64,000 nt of DNA. It comes from Gemmobacter sp964439015 (GTDB lineage: Bacteria; Pseudomonadota; Alphaproteobacteria; Rhodobacterales; Rhodobacteraceae). This document shows positions 14,897-22,879 of this stretch, piece by piece. How positions within the stretch are numbered: position 1 is the first letter of the stretch; each line of letters begins with the position of its first letter. Position numbers and translations under genes: made by a program. The notes beneath the pieces were generated by a model. The model did not search any database. It worked only from the letters and a program-made list of their open reading frames with translations, and was not told where the DNA came from. Location: the NCBI GenBank assembly GCA_964439015.1, contig CAYTMV010000002.1, positions 1 to 64,000 on the forward strand, in the 5' to 3' direction.

Positions 14897-16582
14897 TCAG
14901 CCTGCCGGGATCGACAGATCCAGCACCGCGCGCCCCTCGATGATATGGATTTCCAGCTGCCCGCGCAGCTGCGCCGCATATTGCCGCAGCATGATCCGCG
15001 GCAAAGCGGTGATGCCGCGCGTGGTCTCGGGCATCAACTCGGGCACGGCCGGGCCGGAAAGCCTGAGGCGGATGCGGTCGTCATCGCGGTTCAGGTCGAC
15101 TTCGATCCCATGGGCACCCAGCCCTGGCGCGGCAAACAGCGCGCCCATGGCCTCGGCCAATGCCAGCGCCAGCGGGATCGCGGTCTGGGCCGGCATTCGG
15201 ATCGGATCAAAACGCTTTTTCACCGTGCCTTGGCGGATGCCGTGGATCTGCTTAAGACGCTGGATCACGCTGGCCAGGATTTCATCCATCGGCACGTCGC
15301 TGCGCCCCGCCAATCCATAAAGACTGGTATGGGTCGAGGACAGCGCCATCACCCGGTTCACAAGCCCGTCCAGCACTGCCCTGAGCGACGGATCGTTGCT
15401 TTCGCGCCTATACATCCGCATCACCGAGGCGATGATCTGCAGGCTGTTGCCGCTGCGATGATGCACCTCGCGCAGAAGGGTTTCCTTGTCGACCAGCAGG
15501 TTCTGCAGCTCGGCCTCATCCTGCTCGATGGTGCTGATCAGTTGCTGATAGACCGTGTGCAGGGCGCGGATCTCGGTCGGGGCTTCGTTGATCGCCGGCA
15601 TCGGCAGATGCGCGCGGTCTTTCATATAGGCCGACATCGACCGTGCCAGCGCCCGCACATGGCGCACGACCAGCCGCCCGGAAGCGACAGAAGCCGCGAT
15701 CAGCGCCGCAGCCCAGGTCAGCGCCGGAACCAGAAATGGCGCCAGGGTGGCCTGCGCCCAGCCACTGCCTTCGCGCTGCCAGACGGACAGCAGGTTCAAC
15801 CCTTCCGTCACCCGAATGACCGATACGATGCGACTGCGGTCGCCTTCGGCCTCATCGTAAAAGGGCTTGCCCGCAACAGCATCCAACGCGGGCAGCGCCA
15901 GCCCTGCGGGCAGAAGCCGCTTGACCTCGTCCTCCTCCTGTTCCGATGCGAGGATCATGCCGTCACTGGTGACGGTTGCCAGAATCAGCGGCGTCCAGTT
16001 GCCGTAATCTCCCTCATAGGTCTTGTGAGACACGGACTGATAGAGGACCGAAACCGTCACGATCCCCAGTTGCCGCCCCCCCGGCCCGACCACCGGGTGG
16101 CTGGCCGAGATCACTGGCATCCCCGAGACCTGCCCCTCGGGGCTGTAGCCCAACCGCGGCTCTTTCTTGGCGATCAGACGCTGGAAAAGCGCATTTTCGG
16201 ACATATCCACGATCTTGCCGGTCGACGAACAGCTGCTGCGTCCGGACATGTCAAAATAGGCCAGATGCGTGGCCTGCGGGATCGTCCGGGCGATCGAGGC
16301 CATCCGCGCCGCGCATTCCTGATCTTCCGGTATCACTGCCGACAGCGCCGCCCCCTGGACACGGGCGGTCATCTGCGCCTCGCGGATCAGGTCGATCTGA
16401 TCCTGAACGGCTGCGAGAGAGGCCCCGCCGATCCCGCTCAGCGTCATGCGGCTTGTCTGTTCGACGGCGTCACGGGTCTGAACGACAGCCAGGATGCCCA
16501 AAGGCAGAAGGGCGAGCACTAACGTGCCGCCCAACCGCATCCCCAGACCGGATGTCGAAAACAGCCGACGTCTCTCGCTCAC
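14897..16582 (-). CDS. HWE/HisKA_2-type sensor protein with degenerate ATPase domain (PhyP/PhyK-like)
   Basis: A 561-aa membrane sensor: TM1 near residues 14-34, a periplasmic sensor domain, TM2 near 278-300, and a HisKA_2 dimerisation helix with LLREVHHRSGNSLQ around residue 372. The phosphoacceptor histidine is kept, but the ATPase domain looks decayed: the N-box reads ALALAEAMGALF without the usual Asn, and no DxGxG loop is visible. It starts with GTG 8 bases after the ecfG stop, so it is in the nepR-ecfG operon. In Sphingomonas an adjacent protein, PhyP, restrains PhyR as a phosphatase; a similar negative role is inferred here. Confidence 0.8.
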   Translation of the reverse strand: MSERRRLFSTSGLGMRLGGTLVLALLPLGILAVVQTRDAVEQTSRMTLSGIGGASLAAVQDQIDLIREAQMTARVQGAALSAVIPEDQECAARMASIARTIPQATHLAYFDMSGRSSCSSTGKIVDMSENALFQRLIAKKEPRLGYSPEGQVSGMPVISASHPVVGPGGRQLGIVTVSVLYQSVSHKTYEGDYGNWTPLILATVTSDGMILASEQEEDEVKRLLPAGLALPALDAVAGKPFYDEAEGDRSRIVSVIRVTEGLNLLSVWQREGSGWAQATLAPFLVPALTWAAALIAASVASGRLVVRHVRALARSMSAYMKDRAHLPMPAINEAPTEIRALHTVYQQLISTIEQDEAELQNLLVDKETLLREVHHRSGNSLQIIASVMRMYRRESNDPSLRAVLDGLVNRVMALSSTHTSLYGLAGRSDVPMDEILASVIQRLKQIHGIRQGTVKKRFDPIRMPAQTAIPLALALAEAMGALFAAPGLGAHGIEVDLNRDDDRIRLRLSGPAVPELMPETTRGITALPRIMLRQYAAQLRGQLEIHIIEGRAVLDLSIPAG

Positions 16583-16589
16583 CTCTGGA

Positions 16590-17168
16590 TCACCTTGCCC
16601 CCACGGGGACCCCCGGCCGCAGCACCACCGCCTGCGTCGCCCCGTCCGTGCCCGAAAACATGTCCTCTCCATCCTCCAGATGCAGCAACTCGGCCAGACG
16701 TTTGCGCGCCCGGCTGGCGCGGCTTTTCACCGTGCCAATGGCCACGCCCATCATGCCCGCCGCCTCCTCACAGGAAAAGCCCGAGGCGCCCACCAGGATC
16801 AGCACCTCGCGATGTTCCGGGCTGAGCTGATCGAAAGCCCGCTGAAAGTCCTTGAAGGCCAGCCGCGAGTCATGGGCAGGCTTTTCCGACAGGCCGGCCG
16901 CATGGGTGCCGTCACTGTCGGACACCTCGCGCCGGGTCTTGCGGAGGCCTGAATAAAAGGTGTTGCGCAAGATGGTGAACAACCATGCATCGAGATTGGT
17001 CGCAGGGTCGAACTTTTCGATGTTCGACCAGGCTTTCAGGATCGTGTCCTGCACCAGATCGTCGGCGCGGGTCACGTCGCGCGTCAGGCTGATCGCAAAC
17101 GCACGCAGGCGCGGGATCGCCTCGGCCAGTCGGTCCCGCGGATCGGCAACGGCTGCCGTATCCGTCAT
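16590..17168 (-). CDS. ecfG: General stress response ECF sigma factor EcfG
   Basis: A 192-aa ECF15-type sigma factor with region 2 (TRADDLVQDTILKAWSNIEKF, about residues 31-50) and region 4 (LSPEHREVLILVGASGFSCEE and IGTVKSRASRARKRL, about 115-160). It directs RNA polymerase to GGAAC/CGTT promoters when NepR is sequestered by phosphorylated PhyR. The ATG overlaps the nepR stop by 4 bases (ATGA). Location between nepR and an HWE sensor, with phyR divergent, is the canonical locus. Confidence 0.95.
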   Translation of the reverse strand: MTDTAAVADPRDRLAEAIPRLRAFAISLTRDVTRADDLVQDTILKAWSNIEKFDPATNLDAWLFTILRNTFYSGLRKTRREVSDSDGTHAAGLSEKPAHDSRLAFKDFQRAFDQLSPEHREVLILVGASGFSCEEAAGMMGVAIGTVKSRASRARKRLAELLHLEDGEDMFSGTDGATQAVVLRPGVPVGAR

Positions 17169-17338
17169 GACTCACCGCCCTTCGCGCCCTGCGCGGCCTT
17201 GAGCTGCGCCAGAAGGTCCTTGAACCGGTCAGGCAACTCTTCGTTCAGCGCCGACGCGTAGACGCGCTTGAGGTTTTCGTCGATCTGCGACCGGATGGCT
17301 TGCCTGCGCGGCACATCCTCATCTTTGATGCTGGACAT
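17165..17338 (-). CDS. nepR: Anti-sigma factor NepR
   Basis: A 57-aa anti-sigma factor that binds EcfG and is captured by the phosphorylated PhyR sigma-like domain. It shows the NepR core I(R/D)xQIDENLKRVYASAL followed by ELPDRFKDLLAQL, residues about 17-46. The start at 17338 (MSSIKDEDV) is preferred over a much longer frame running through phyR. Translationally coupled to ecfG. Confidence 0.93.
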   Translation of the reverse strand: MSSIKDEDVPRRQAIRSQIDENLKRVYASALNEELPDRFKDLLAQLKAAQGAKGGES

Positions 17339-17366
17339 TTTTTTCACGGATTCCCACGATTTCTTT

Positions 17367-17391
17367 GGAACCCAACGCGGCCTGCGGCGTT
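17367..17391 (+). promoter_or_regulatory. EcfG promoter for phyR
   Basis: GGAAC at 17367-17371 and CGTT at 17388-17391 with a 16-base spacer, 39 bases before the phyR ATG. It overlaps a mirror-image promoter on the other strand. Confidence 0.88.
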
Positions 17392-17398
17392 TGGTTCC
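17374..17398 (-). promoter_or_regulatory. EcfG promoter for nepR-ecfG
   Basis: Minus-strand GGAAC (17398-17394), 16 bases, CGTT (17377-17374), 36 bases before the nepR ATG. It provides positive autoregulation of the sigma factor. Confidence 0.88.
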
Positions 17399-17430
17399 AG
17401 CAATGTTGCAAAATTTATGGAGTATGACTG

Positions 17431-18249
17431 ATGCTCGCACAGGATACGGTGGACACGGTCGACCTTTCGGCCCGGGTTGCCCGCCACCTCCCCTTTCTTC
17501 GCCGTTATTCCCGTGCCTTGACAGGAAATCAGACCACCGGCGACAACTATGCCCTTGCTGTGCTGGAGGCGATCGTGGCTGACCCTGGACTGTTGGCCAG
17601 CCAGCCCAACCCGCGTGTCGCGCTGTTCTCGGTTTTCCATACGATCTGGTCCAGCTCGGGCGCGCCTGTGGCGGAAGAGGACGACGCGCTGGCCGGCCGG
17701 GCGCAGTCGCATATGGCAGCCCTGACGCGTAACACGCGCGAGGCTTTGCTGCTGAACACCATCGAGGGTTTCGACCATGACGAGGTCGCGGCAATCATGG
17801 GCACCACGGCAGACGAAGCCGCGCGGCTGGTCGAGATTGCCCTTCGGGAAATGGAGGATTCGGTGCGGGGATCGGTGCTGGTGATCGAGGACGAGGCGAT
17901 CATCGCCATGGATATCATGGATATCGTCGAGGGGATGGGCCACCGGGTCACCGGCAATGCCCGCACCCATGCCGAAGCGGTCGAGATGGCGGCGGCCGAA
18001 AAGCCCGACCTGATCCTCGCCGACATTCAGCTGGCCGACAATTCGTCTGGCGTCGAGGCTGTAAATGATATCCTCGCGCAGTTCGGCGATGTGCCGGTGA
18101 TCTTCATCACCGCCTTCCCCGAGCGCCTGCTGACCGGCGAGCGGCCAGAACCCGCCTTCCTGATCAACAAGCCATATACCGAGGAACAGGTCCGCTCGGC
18201 GGTCAGTCAGGCGATGTTCTTTGCCTCGACCGACACGCTCCACGCCTGA
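17431..18249 (+). CDS. phyR: Anti-anti-sigma response regulator PhyR
   Basis: A 272-aa protein with an N-terminal sigma-like domain (about residues 10-140; the degenerate region 4 reads LLLNTIEGFDHDEVAAIMG) and a C-terminal receiver (about 148-268). The receiver keeps the acidic pair (VIEDE), the phosphoacceptor Asp near residue 198 (LILADIQL), and the Lys of KPYTEEQV. Phosphorylation exposes the sigma-like domain, which binds NepR. Divergent from nepR-ecfG with a shared, mirrored EcfG promoter. Confidence 0.96.
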   Translation: MLAQDTVDTVDLSARVARHLPFLRRYSRALTGNQTTGDNYALAVLEAIVADPGLLASQPNPRVALFSVFHTIWSSSGAPVAEEDDALAGRAQSHMAALTRNTREALLLNTIEGFDHDEVAAIMGTTADEAARLVEIALREMEDSVRGSVLVIEDEAIIAMDIMDIVEGMGHRVTGNARTHAEAVEMAAAEKPDLILADIQLADNSSGVEAVNDILAQFGDVPVIFITAFPERLLTGERPEPAFLINKPYTEEQVRSAVSQAMFFASTDTLHA

Positions 18250-18282
18250 GCGCGGGCCGCTCCAGAGCTTTTCAAGACCCAA

Positions 18283-18316
18283 TTCCGCGGCCGCTTTCAG
18301 CGCCGCGGAGTTTTGC
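18283..18316 (+). terminator. phyR terminator
   Basis: Imperfect 9-bp stem (TTCCGCGGC with GCCGCGGAG) and 10-base loop, then TTTTG. Confidence 0.65.
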
Positions 18317-18422
18317 GTTCCGCCAGTCGCTTGCCGGCGGGACGGGCCTTGGCATCGACATGTCCGAAGGGCTGCGATCACACCCGGCGGGCGCTTTTGC
18401 CGCAGGAAAATGCATCGCCTCA

Positions 18423-18447
18423 GGAACCGGATGAGGTGCCGCGGGTT
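18423..18447 (+). promoter_or_regulatory. Near-consensus EcfG promoter for the PRC-barrel gene
   Basis: GGAAC at 18423-18427, 16 bases, then GGTT at 18444-18447, 65 bases before the ATG. The same GGTT variant occurs upstream of the CsbD gene at 55255. Confidence 0.5.
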
Positions 18448-18512
18448 GTTGATGCAGAGACGCAAACGAAGTGTCGCGTCCGCGTAACCGAAAGGTAACA
18501 AAGGAGATTTCC

Positions 18513-19364
18513 ATGAAGTCGATGCTGCTTTCCTCCGCTCTAGCGGCCTGCCTTGCCCTGCCCGCCTTTGCCCAGACCGCCGCCACCTCTCCGTTCCAGG
18601 CCGAGGTTGTCGAGCAGTCCGTTACCGCCTCCGACATGATCGGCGCCCGCATCTATGTCAGCGAAGCCGAGGTCGATGCCGATGCCTATGAGGGTGTCCA
18701 GACCGGCTGGAACGATATCGGCGAGGTGAATGACATCCTGCTGGGCCGTGACGGCAAGGTGGATGCGGTGCTGGTCGATATCGGCGGTTTCCTCGGGATC
18801 GGCGAGCGCCAGGCCGCGGTCGACATGGACGCGCTGCGCTTTGTCCAGGACAGTGCGACCGATGCCGATGACTGGTTTCTGGTGATGCGCGGCGACCGCG
18901 CCCTGATCGAGTCCGCGCCCGAATATCGCCGCGCCGCAGTTGTGACCGATGCCGAGGTCGAGGCTCAGGCCGAAGCGCCCGCCGCACCCGAAGCCGACGT
19001 CGAGGCCGCCCCCGCGACGACTGCCGATGGCACCGCCTCCGATGGCACGGCGCCTCGCTATGACCTTCCCGAAGGCTATGCCATGGTCGAACCTTCGGTG
19101 CTGACCGCCGAGATGCTGACTGGCGCCAATGTCTATGGTCCCAACAACAATGACATTGCCACCATCGCCGATCTGGTACTGACGCCCGAGGGCAAGGTCA
19201 GCCAGGTGGTGATGGATGTGGGCGGCTTCCTGGGCATGGGTGAACATCGTGTCGCCCTGCCGATGGAGCGCATCAGCGTGGCCCAGCGTGACGGTGGCGA
19301 TATCCGCGTCTACACCGACATGACCGAGGATGAGCTGAAGGCCCTGCCCAAGTTCGAGATCTGA
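18513..19364 (+). CDS. Exported protein with two PRC-barrel-like repeats
   Basis: A 283-aa protein with a Sec signal peptide (MKSMLLSSALAACLALPAFA, cleavage after AFA) and two copies of a PRC-barrel-like module, about residues 35-110 and 185-275. Matching lines are LVDIGGFLGIGERQAAVDM and VMDVGGFLGMGEHRVALPM. An Ala/Glu/Pro-rich linker joins them. PRC-barrel proteins of this type are commonly general-stress-induced in alphaproteobacteria. Good ribosome site AAAGGAG. Molecular role unknown; a periplasmic location is inferred. Confidence 0.8.
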   Translation: MKSMLLSSALAACLALPAFAQTAATSPFQAEVVEQSVTASDMIGARIYVSEAEVDADAYEGVQTGWNDIGEVNDILLGRDGKVDAVLVDIGGFLGIGERQAAVDMDALRFVQDSATDADDWFLVMRGDRALIESAPEYRRAAVVTDAEVEAQAEAPAAPEADVEAAPATTADGTASDGTAPRYDLPEGYAMVEPSVLTAEMLTGANVYGPNNNDIATIADLVLTPEGKVSQVVMDVGGFLGMGEHRVALPMERISVAQRDGGDIRVYTDMTEDELKALPKFEI

Positions 19365-19384
19365 TCCCTCAACAAATCAAGGTC

Positions 19385-19416
19385 GATCCGCACCACCCCC
19401 GGTGGTGCGGATCTTT
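19385..19416 (+). terminator. Strong terminator of the PRC-barrel gene
   Basis: Perfect 13-bp stem GATCCGCACCACC with GGTGGTGCGGATC, 3-base loop, followed by TTTC. It also faces the stop of the converging kinase. Confidence 0.8.
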
Positions 19417-21053
19417 CATATCCCGGCGCAGGGTGCCAAGGGAAAGCGCAGCAGGATGGTCAGCCCGTCAGGGTGGAAGGACCGCTCGATCTGGCCTGCC
19501 AGTTCACCCCGCAAACTGGCCTCGATCAGACGCGAGCCGAACCCCTTGCCTGCGCCCGCGGACCTATCGCCATTGGCAAAGCGTTCCTGCCAGTCGATCA
19601 CCAGTTGCGGCGGCGCGGTGCTGTGATCGACATGCCAATCGATTGTCAGCCCCTGACCGGACGGTGAAAGCCCGCCATATTTCATCGCGTTGGTGACCAG
19701 TTCGTGAAAGACCAGCGCAAGGGCATGGCTCTGCCGTTCGTCCAGCCGCACCTCAGGCCCGTCCAGCAAGGGGGCAATCGTGTCCTGATCCAGACCTTGC
19801 TGCAGCTCCTTGCGCAGGATCGCGCCCAGATCGCCCTCGGCCGAGGCATTGCCGGCCAGGATTTCCTGCACCGCCGCCATGGCCTGCAAACGTGCATCAA
19901 AAGCCTCGGTAAAGGCCTTCACATCTGTCGCCCCGCGCGCGCTTTGCCGGGCAATCGACTGGATGCGGGCGATGTGGTTCTTGATCCGGTGCTTCATCTC
20001 TTGCAGCAACATCCCGCGATACTCGACCTCGCGCGCGGATGCGGCGGCCACGGCGCGGGCCTGCGCCGCCTCTTGCTGGCGCGCGGTGATCGCAAGCGCG
20101 GCGGCCGAGGCAAACATCAGCGAGATCACGCCCAGCAGCAGGCTGCCGTAATGGCGCCGCAGCAGCGGGACGGTGGACGTATCGCGCAACTGGAAAGCCC
20201 AGTTGCGTCCCATCACCTCGATCAGGCGACTGGTTTTCAGCCCATCCGCCGCCTCAAACCCCGGATCGGCATGCACGATCGCGCGGTTGGCATCGACATC
20301 CAGCACCTTGAGGGCAACCGGCAGCGCCTCGCCGTCTTCCATCGCCGCGCGGATCAGGTCACCGGCGCGAAACGGTGCATAGACAAAGCCCGCAACCGGG
20401 CTGTCGCCCATCCGGGGCAGACGGGGATTGTTCAGTGGCAGATAGACCAGGAACCCGGCCTGCTTTTCATCGGTGATCTCTTGCACCAGCTCGACCGGGG
20501 CGGTGATCTGCGGCCTGTCGGTAGCAATCGCCTTGTCCATCGCCGCACGCCGCACCGGCTCGGCATACATGTCATAGCCCAGGGCCGCGAGGTTGCGCTG
20601 GTCCGGCGGCTCCAGCAGCACGATCGGCGTGCGCAGCGGCAGGCTGGTCTCGGGACGCACCGCGACGGTCTGGCCATAATGGGTCGCGACCTCGGCTGCG
20701 GCTTGCGACTCGGTGCCGGCGGGCAACATCCGGGCAAAGCCGATGCCCTGAATGCCCTTCAACTCGGACATGATGTCCACCGATCCGACAAACCGGCTGA
20801 ACTTGTCATGGCTGACGCCATTTTCTGCCGCGTCGAACAGTCCTTTGGTGGCGCGCAGCAGGATCACATGCCGATCCAGCCGCGACAGCACGCGGTCCAC
20901 CGCCTGATCGGCACTATGCTCGAACTCGACCACCTGACTGCGCCGCTCTGCCATGAACACCGCACCGGTCATGGCCAGACCAAGCACAAGCGCAAGGCCA
21001 AAGGCCAGCGACGCGGCGTGGGCCCCAAGCTGGCGCCGAATCGTCTGCCTCAT
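19416..21053 (-). CDS. CHASE-domain HWE/HisKA_2 sensor histidine kinase
   Basis: A 545-aa sensor kinase: TM1 at residues 13-35, a periplasmic CHASE domain (about 60-280), TM2 near 300-322, then a HisKA_2/HWE core. The H-box EMKHRIKNHIARIQS is near residue 353, the N-box VFHELVTNAMKYG near 454, and the G-box GFGSRLIEASLRG near 515. All ATP-site motifs look intact, unlike the sensor inside the ecfG operon. HWE kinases activate PhyR in this class of bacteria, so it is a candidate PhyK-type input; the CHASE ligand is unknown. Confidence 0.85.
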   Translation of the reverse strand: MRQTIRRQLGAHAASLAFGLALVLGLAMTGAVFMAERRSQVVEFEHSADQAVDRVLSRLDRHVILLRATKGLFDAAENGVSHDKFSRFVGSVDIMSELKGIQGIGFARMLPAGTESQAAAEVATHYGQTVAVRPETSLPLRTPIVLLEPPDQRNLAALGYDMYAEPVRRAAMDKAIATDRPQITAPVELVQEITDEKQAGFLVYLPLNNPRLPRMGDSPVAGFVYAPFRAGDLIRAAMEDGEALPVALKVLDVDANRAIVHADPGFEAADGLKTSRLIEVMGRNWAFQLRDTSTVPLLRRHYGSLLLGVISLMFASAAALAITARQQEAAQARAVAAASAREVEYRGMLLQEMKHRIKNHIARIQSIARQSARGATDVKAFTEAFDARLQAMAAVQEILAGNASAEGDLGAILRKELQQGLDQDTIAPLLDGPEVRLDERQSHALALVFHELVTNAMKYGGLSPSGQGLTIDWHVDHSTAPPQLVIDWQERFANGDRSAGAGKGFGSRLIEASLRGELAGQIERSFHPDGLTILLRFPLAPCAGI

Positions 21054-21179
21054 GACGCAATTCCCCGCGCGTGGCCATTTTCGGCCGCATCTTTAACGGG
21101 TGCTGGCGCATGTGCAAGCATCGGTCGATCCACAAGCGATGGCTTGCCGAATCGGCACTTTGCACCAGATATATGTTCC

Positions 21180-22688
21180 ATGAATGTTCTCGTCTGGTTC
21201 AAACGCGATCTGCGTATCGAAGATCACCCGGCGCTGGCCCGCGCGGCCGGTCTGGGCCGCGTCTTGCCGCTGTATATCGTCGAGCCGGCTTTGTGGTCGC
21301 AGGACGACAGCGCCGCCCGACATTGGGCGCATATCGCCGAAACGCTGGAGGGGCTGCGCCACGATCTGGCCGGGATCGGGGCGCCGCTGGTCGTGCGCGT
21401 GGGCGATGCCGCAACCGTGCTGGAGCGGCTGGCCCGCGCCCATCGCATCGGCTGGATGATCAGCCATCAGGAAATCGGCAACGCCTTCACCTTCTCCCGC
21501 GACAGGCAGGTGGCCGCCTGGGCCCGCGCTAAAGGCATCCGCTGGGAAGAGTTGCCGCAGACCGGCGTCTGCCGGGGCCGTCGGCCAGCCGATTGGGGCG
21601 CGCGCCGCGATGCCTTCATGTCGGCGCCTGAAGTGCCGATCCCCGCCCTGACCGCCGTGCCGGGGGTCGAACCCGGGGTGATCCCGTCAACGCGCAGCCT
21701 GCGTCTGGCCGATGATCCCTGCCCCCACCGTCAGCCCGGCGGGGCTGCCACGGCAAGGCTGATGCTGGAAGGGTTTCTGACCCGTCGCGGGCAGGATTAT
21801 CGCCGCGCGATGGCCTCGCCCCTGACCGCCGAACGCGGCTGTTCGCGCCTGTCCCCCTATCTGGCGGTCGGGACGATCTCGGCACGCAGCGTGGTGCAGG
21901 CCACCGCCGCTCAGGCCGCCACGCGGCCGGGGCCGGGCTGGGGCGCCAGCCTGTCCAGCTTTCAGTCCCGCATGGCCTGGCGCGACCATTTCACCCAAAA
22001 GCTGGAATCCGAGCCGGGATACGAGTTTCGCCCCCTGCATCCCGCCGCCGCCCGCCATGACCATGACGCCGCACGGATGGCGGCCTTTGTCGCGGGCGAG
22101 ACCGGGCTGCCCTTTGTCGATGCCTGCCTGCGGTATCTGCGCGCGACCGGCTGGCTGAATTTCCGCGCCCGCGCCATGCTGGTCACGACGGCGGTGCATC
22201 TGATGGGGCTGGACTGGCGGGCGGTCGGTCTGCATCTGGCCCGCCGCTTTACCGATTACGATCCCGGCATCCACTGGCCGCAGGTGCAGATGCAGGCGGG
22301 GCTGACCGCCGTGAACCTGCCGCGGATCTACAACCCGGTGAAACAGGGGCTGGATCAGGATCCGCTGGGCCGGTTTACCCGCCGCTGGGTGCCGGAACTT
22401 GCCGCCGTGCCAGACCTGCATCTGCAAACCCCGTGGCGCTGGCCCGAGGCTGGCCGCCTGCTGGGCCGCCGCTACCCCGAGCCGGTGATCGACCCGACCA
22501 CCGCGCTGCGCGAGGGCCGCGCGGCCTTGGCGACGGCCCGTCAGGGCGCGCAGTATCACCAGACCCGCACCGACATCCTCGATCGCCACACCTCGCGGCT
22601 GGAGCGGGCGCGCAGCCAGTCGGCGGCGCTGCTGGTCTCGCCCCCGCGGCGGGTGGCGCCCGGCGGACAGCTGAGCCTCGATCTATGA
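21180..22688 (+). CDS. Cryptochrome/photolyase family protein
   Basis: A 502-aa flavoprotein with the N-terminal photolyase Rossmann domain (VLVWFKRDLRIEDHPAL) and the C-terminal FAD-binding helical domain (WRDHFTQKLESEPG; DACLRYLRATGWLNFRARAM; GIHWPQVQMQAG). Residues after about 450 form a basic tail. It could be a light-dependent repair enzyme or a cryptochrome-like photoreceptor; it differs clearly from the second photolyase at 30648. The longer upstream frame runs antisense through the kinase and is rejected. It is coupled by a 4-base overlap to a DUF2256 gene. Confidence 0.88.
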   Translation: MNVLVWFKRDLRIEDHPALARAAGLGRVLPLYIVEPALWSQDDSAARHWAHIAETLEGLRHDLAGIGAPLVVRVGDAATVLERLARAHRIGWMISHQEIGNAFTFSRDRQVAAWARAKGIRWEELPQTGVCRGRRPADWGARRDAFMSAPEVPIPALTAVPGVEPGVIPSTRSLRLADDPCPHRQPGGAATARLMLEGFLTRRGQDYRRAMASPLTAERGCSRLSPYLAVGTISARSVVQATAAQAATRPGPGWGASLSSFQSRMAWRDHFTQKLESEPGYEFRPLHPAAARHDHDAARMAAFVAGETGLPFVDACLRYLRATGWLNFRARAMLVTTAVHLMGLDWRAVGLHLARRFTDYDPGIHWPQVQMQAGLTAVNLPRIYNPVKQGLDQDPLGRFTRRWVPELAAVPDLHLQTPWRWPEAGRLLGRRYPEPVIDPTTALREGRAALATARQGAQYHQTRTDILDRHTSRLERARSQSAALLVSPPRRVAPGGQLSLDL

Positions 22689-22879
22689 CCCACAAGAAAC
22701 CCCATCTGCCGCAAAAGACCTGCGCCACCTGCGGCCGCCCCTTCGCGTGGCGCAAGAAATGGGCGCGGGTATGGGACGAGGTGCGCCACTGCTCGGATGC
22801 GTGCCGCAAGGCGCGCAAACCGCGCCCCTCGACGGTCACCCCCTCGGCAGTCACGCCCTCAACGGTCAGGCCCTCGTGA
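22685..22879 (+). CDS. DUF2256 zinc-ribbon-like small protein
   Basis: A 64-aa protein with the DUF2256 core (HLPQKTCATCGRPFAWRKKW then VRHCSDACR), carrying two CxxC-like pairs that may bind zinc. DUF2256 genes commonly accompany photolyase/cryptochrome genes, as here (ATGA overlap). The C-terminus is a 15-bp tandem repeat (22826-22876) encoding PSTVT-like units; it overlaps the end of the converging EcsC gene by 14 bases. Confidence 0.88.
   Translation: MTHKKPHLPQKTCATCGRPFAWRKKWARVWDEVRHCSDACRKARKPRPSTVTPSAVTPSTVRPS

Noticed and set aside
19704..21179. Upstream extension of the photolyase frame
   Set aside because: Antisense to the CHASE kinase, no motif; the photolyase N-terminal motif begins right at the ATG at 21180.
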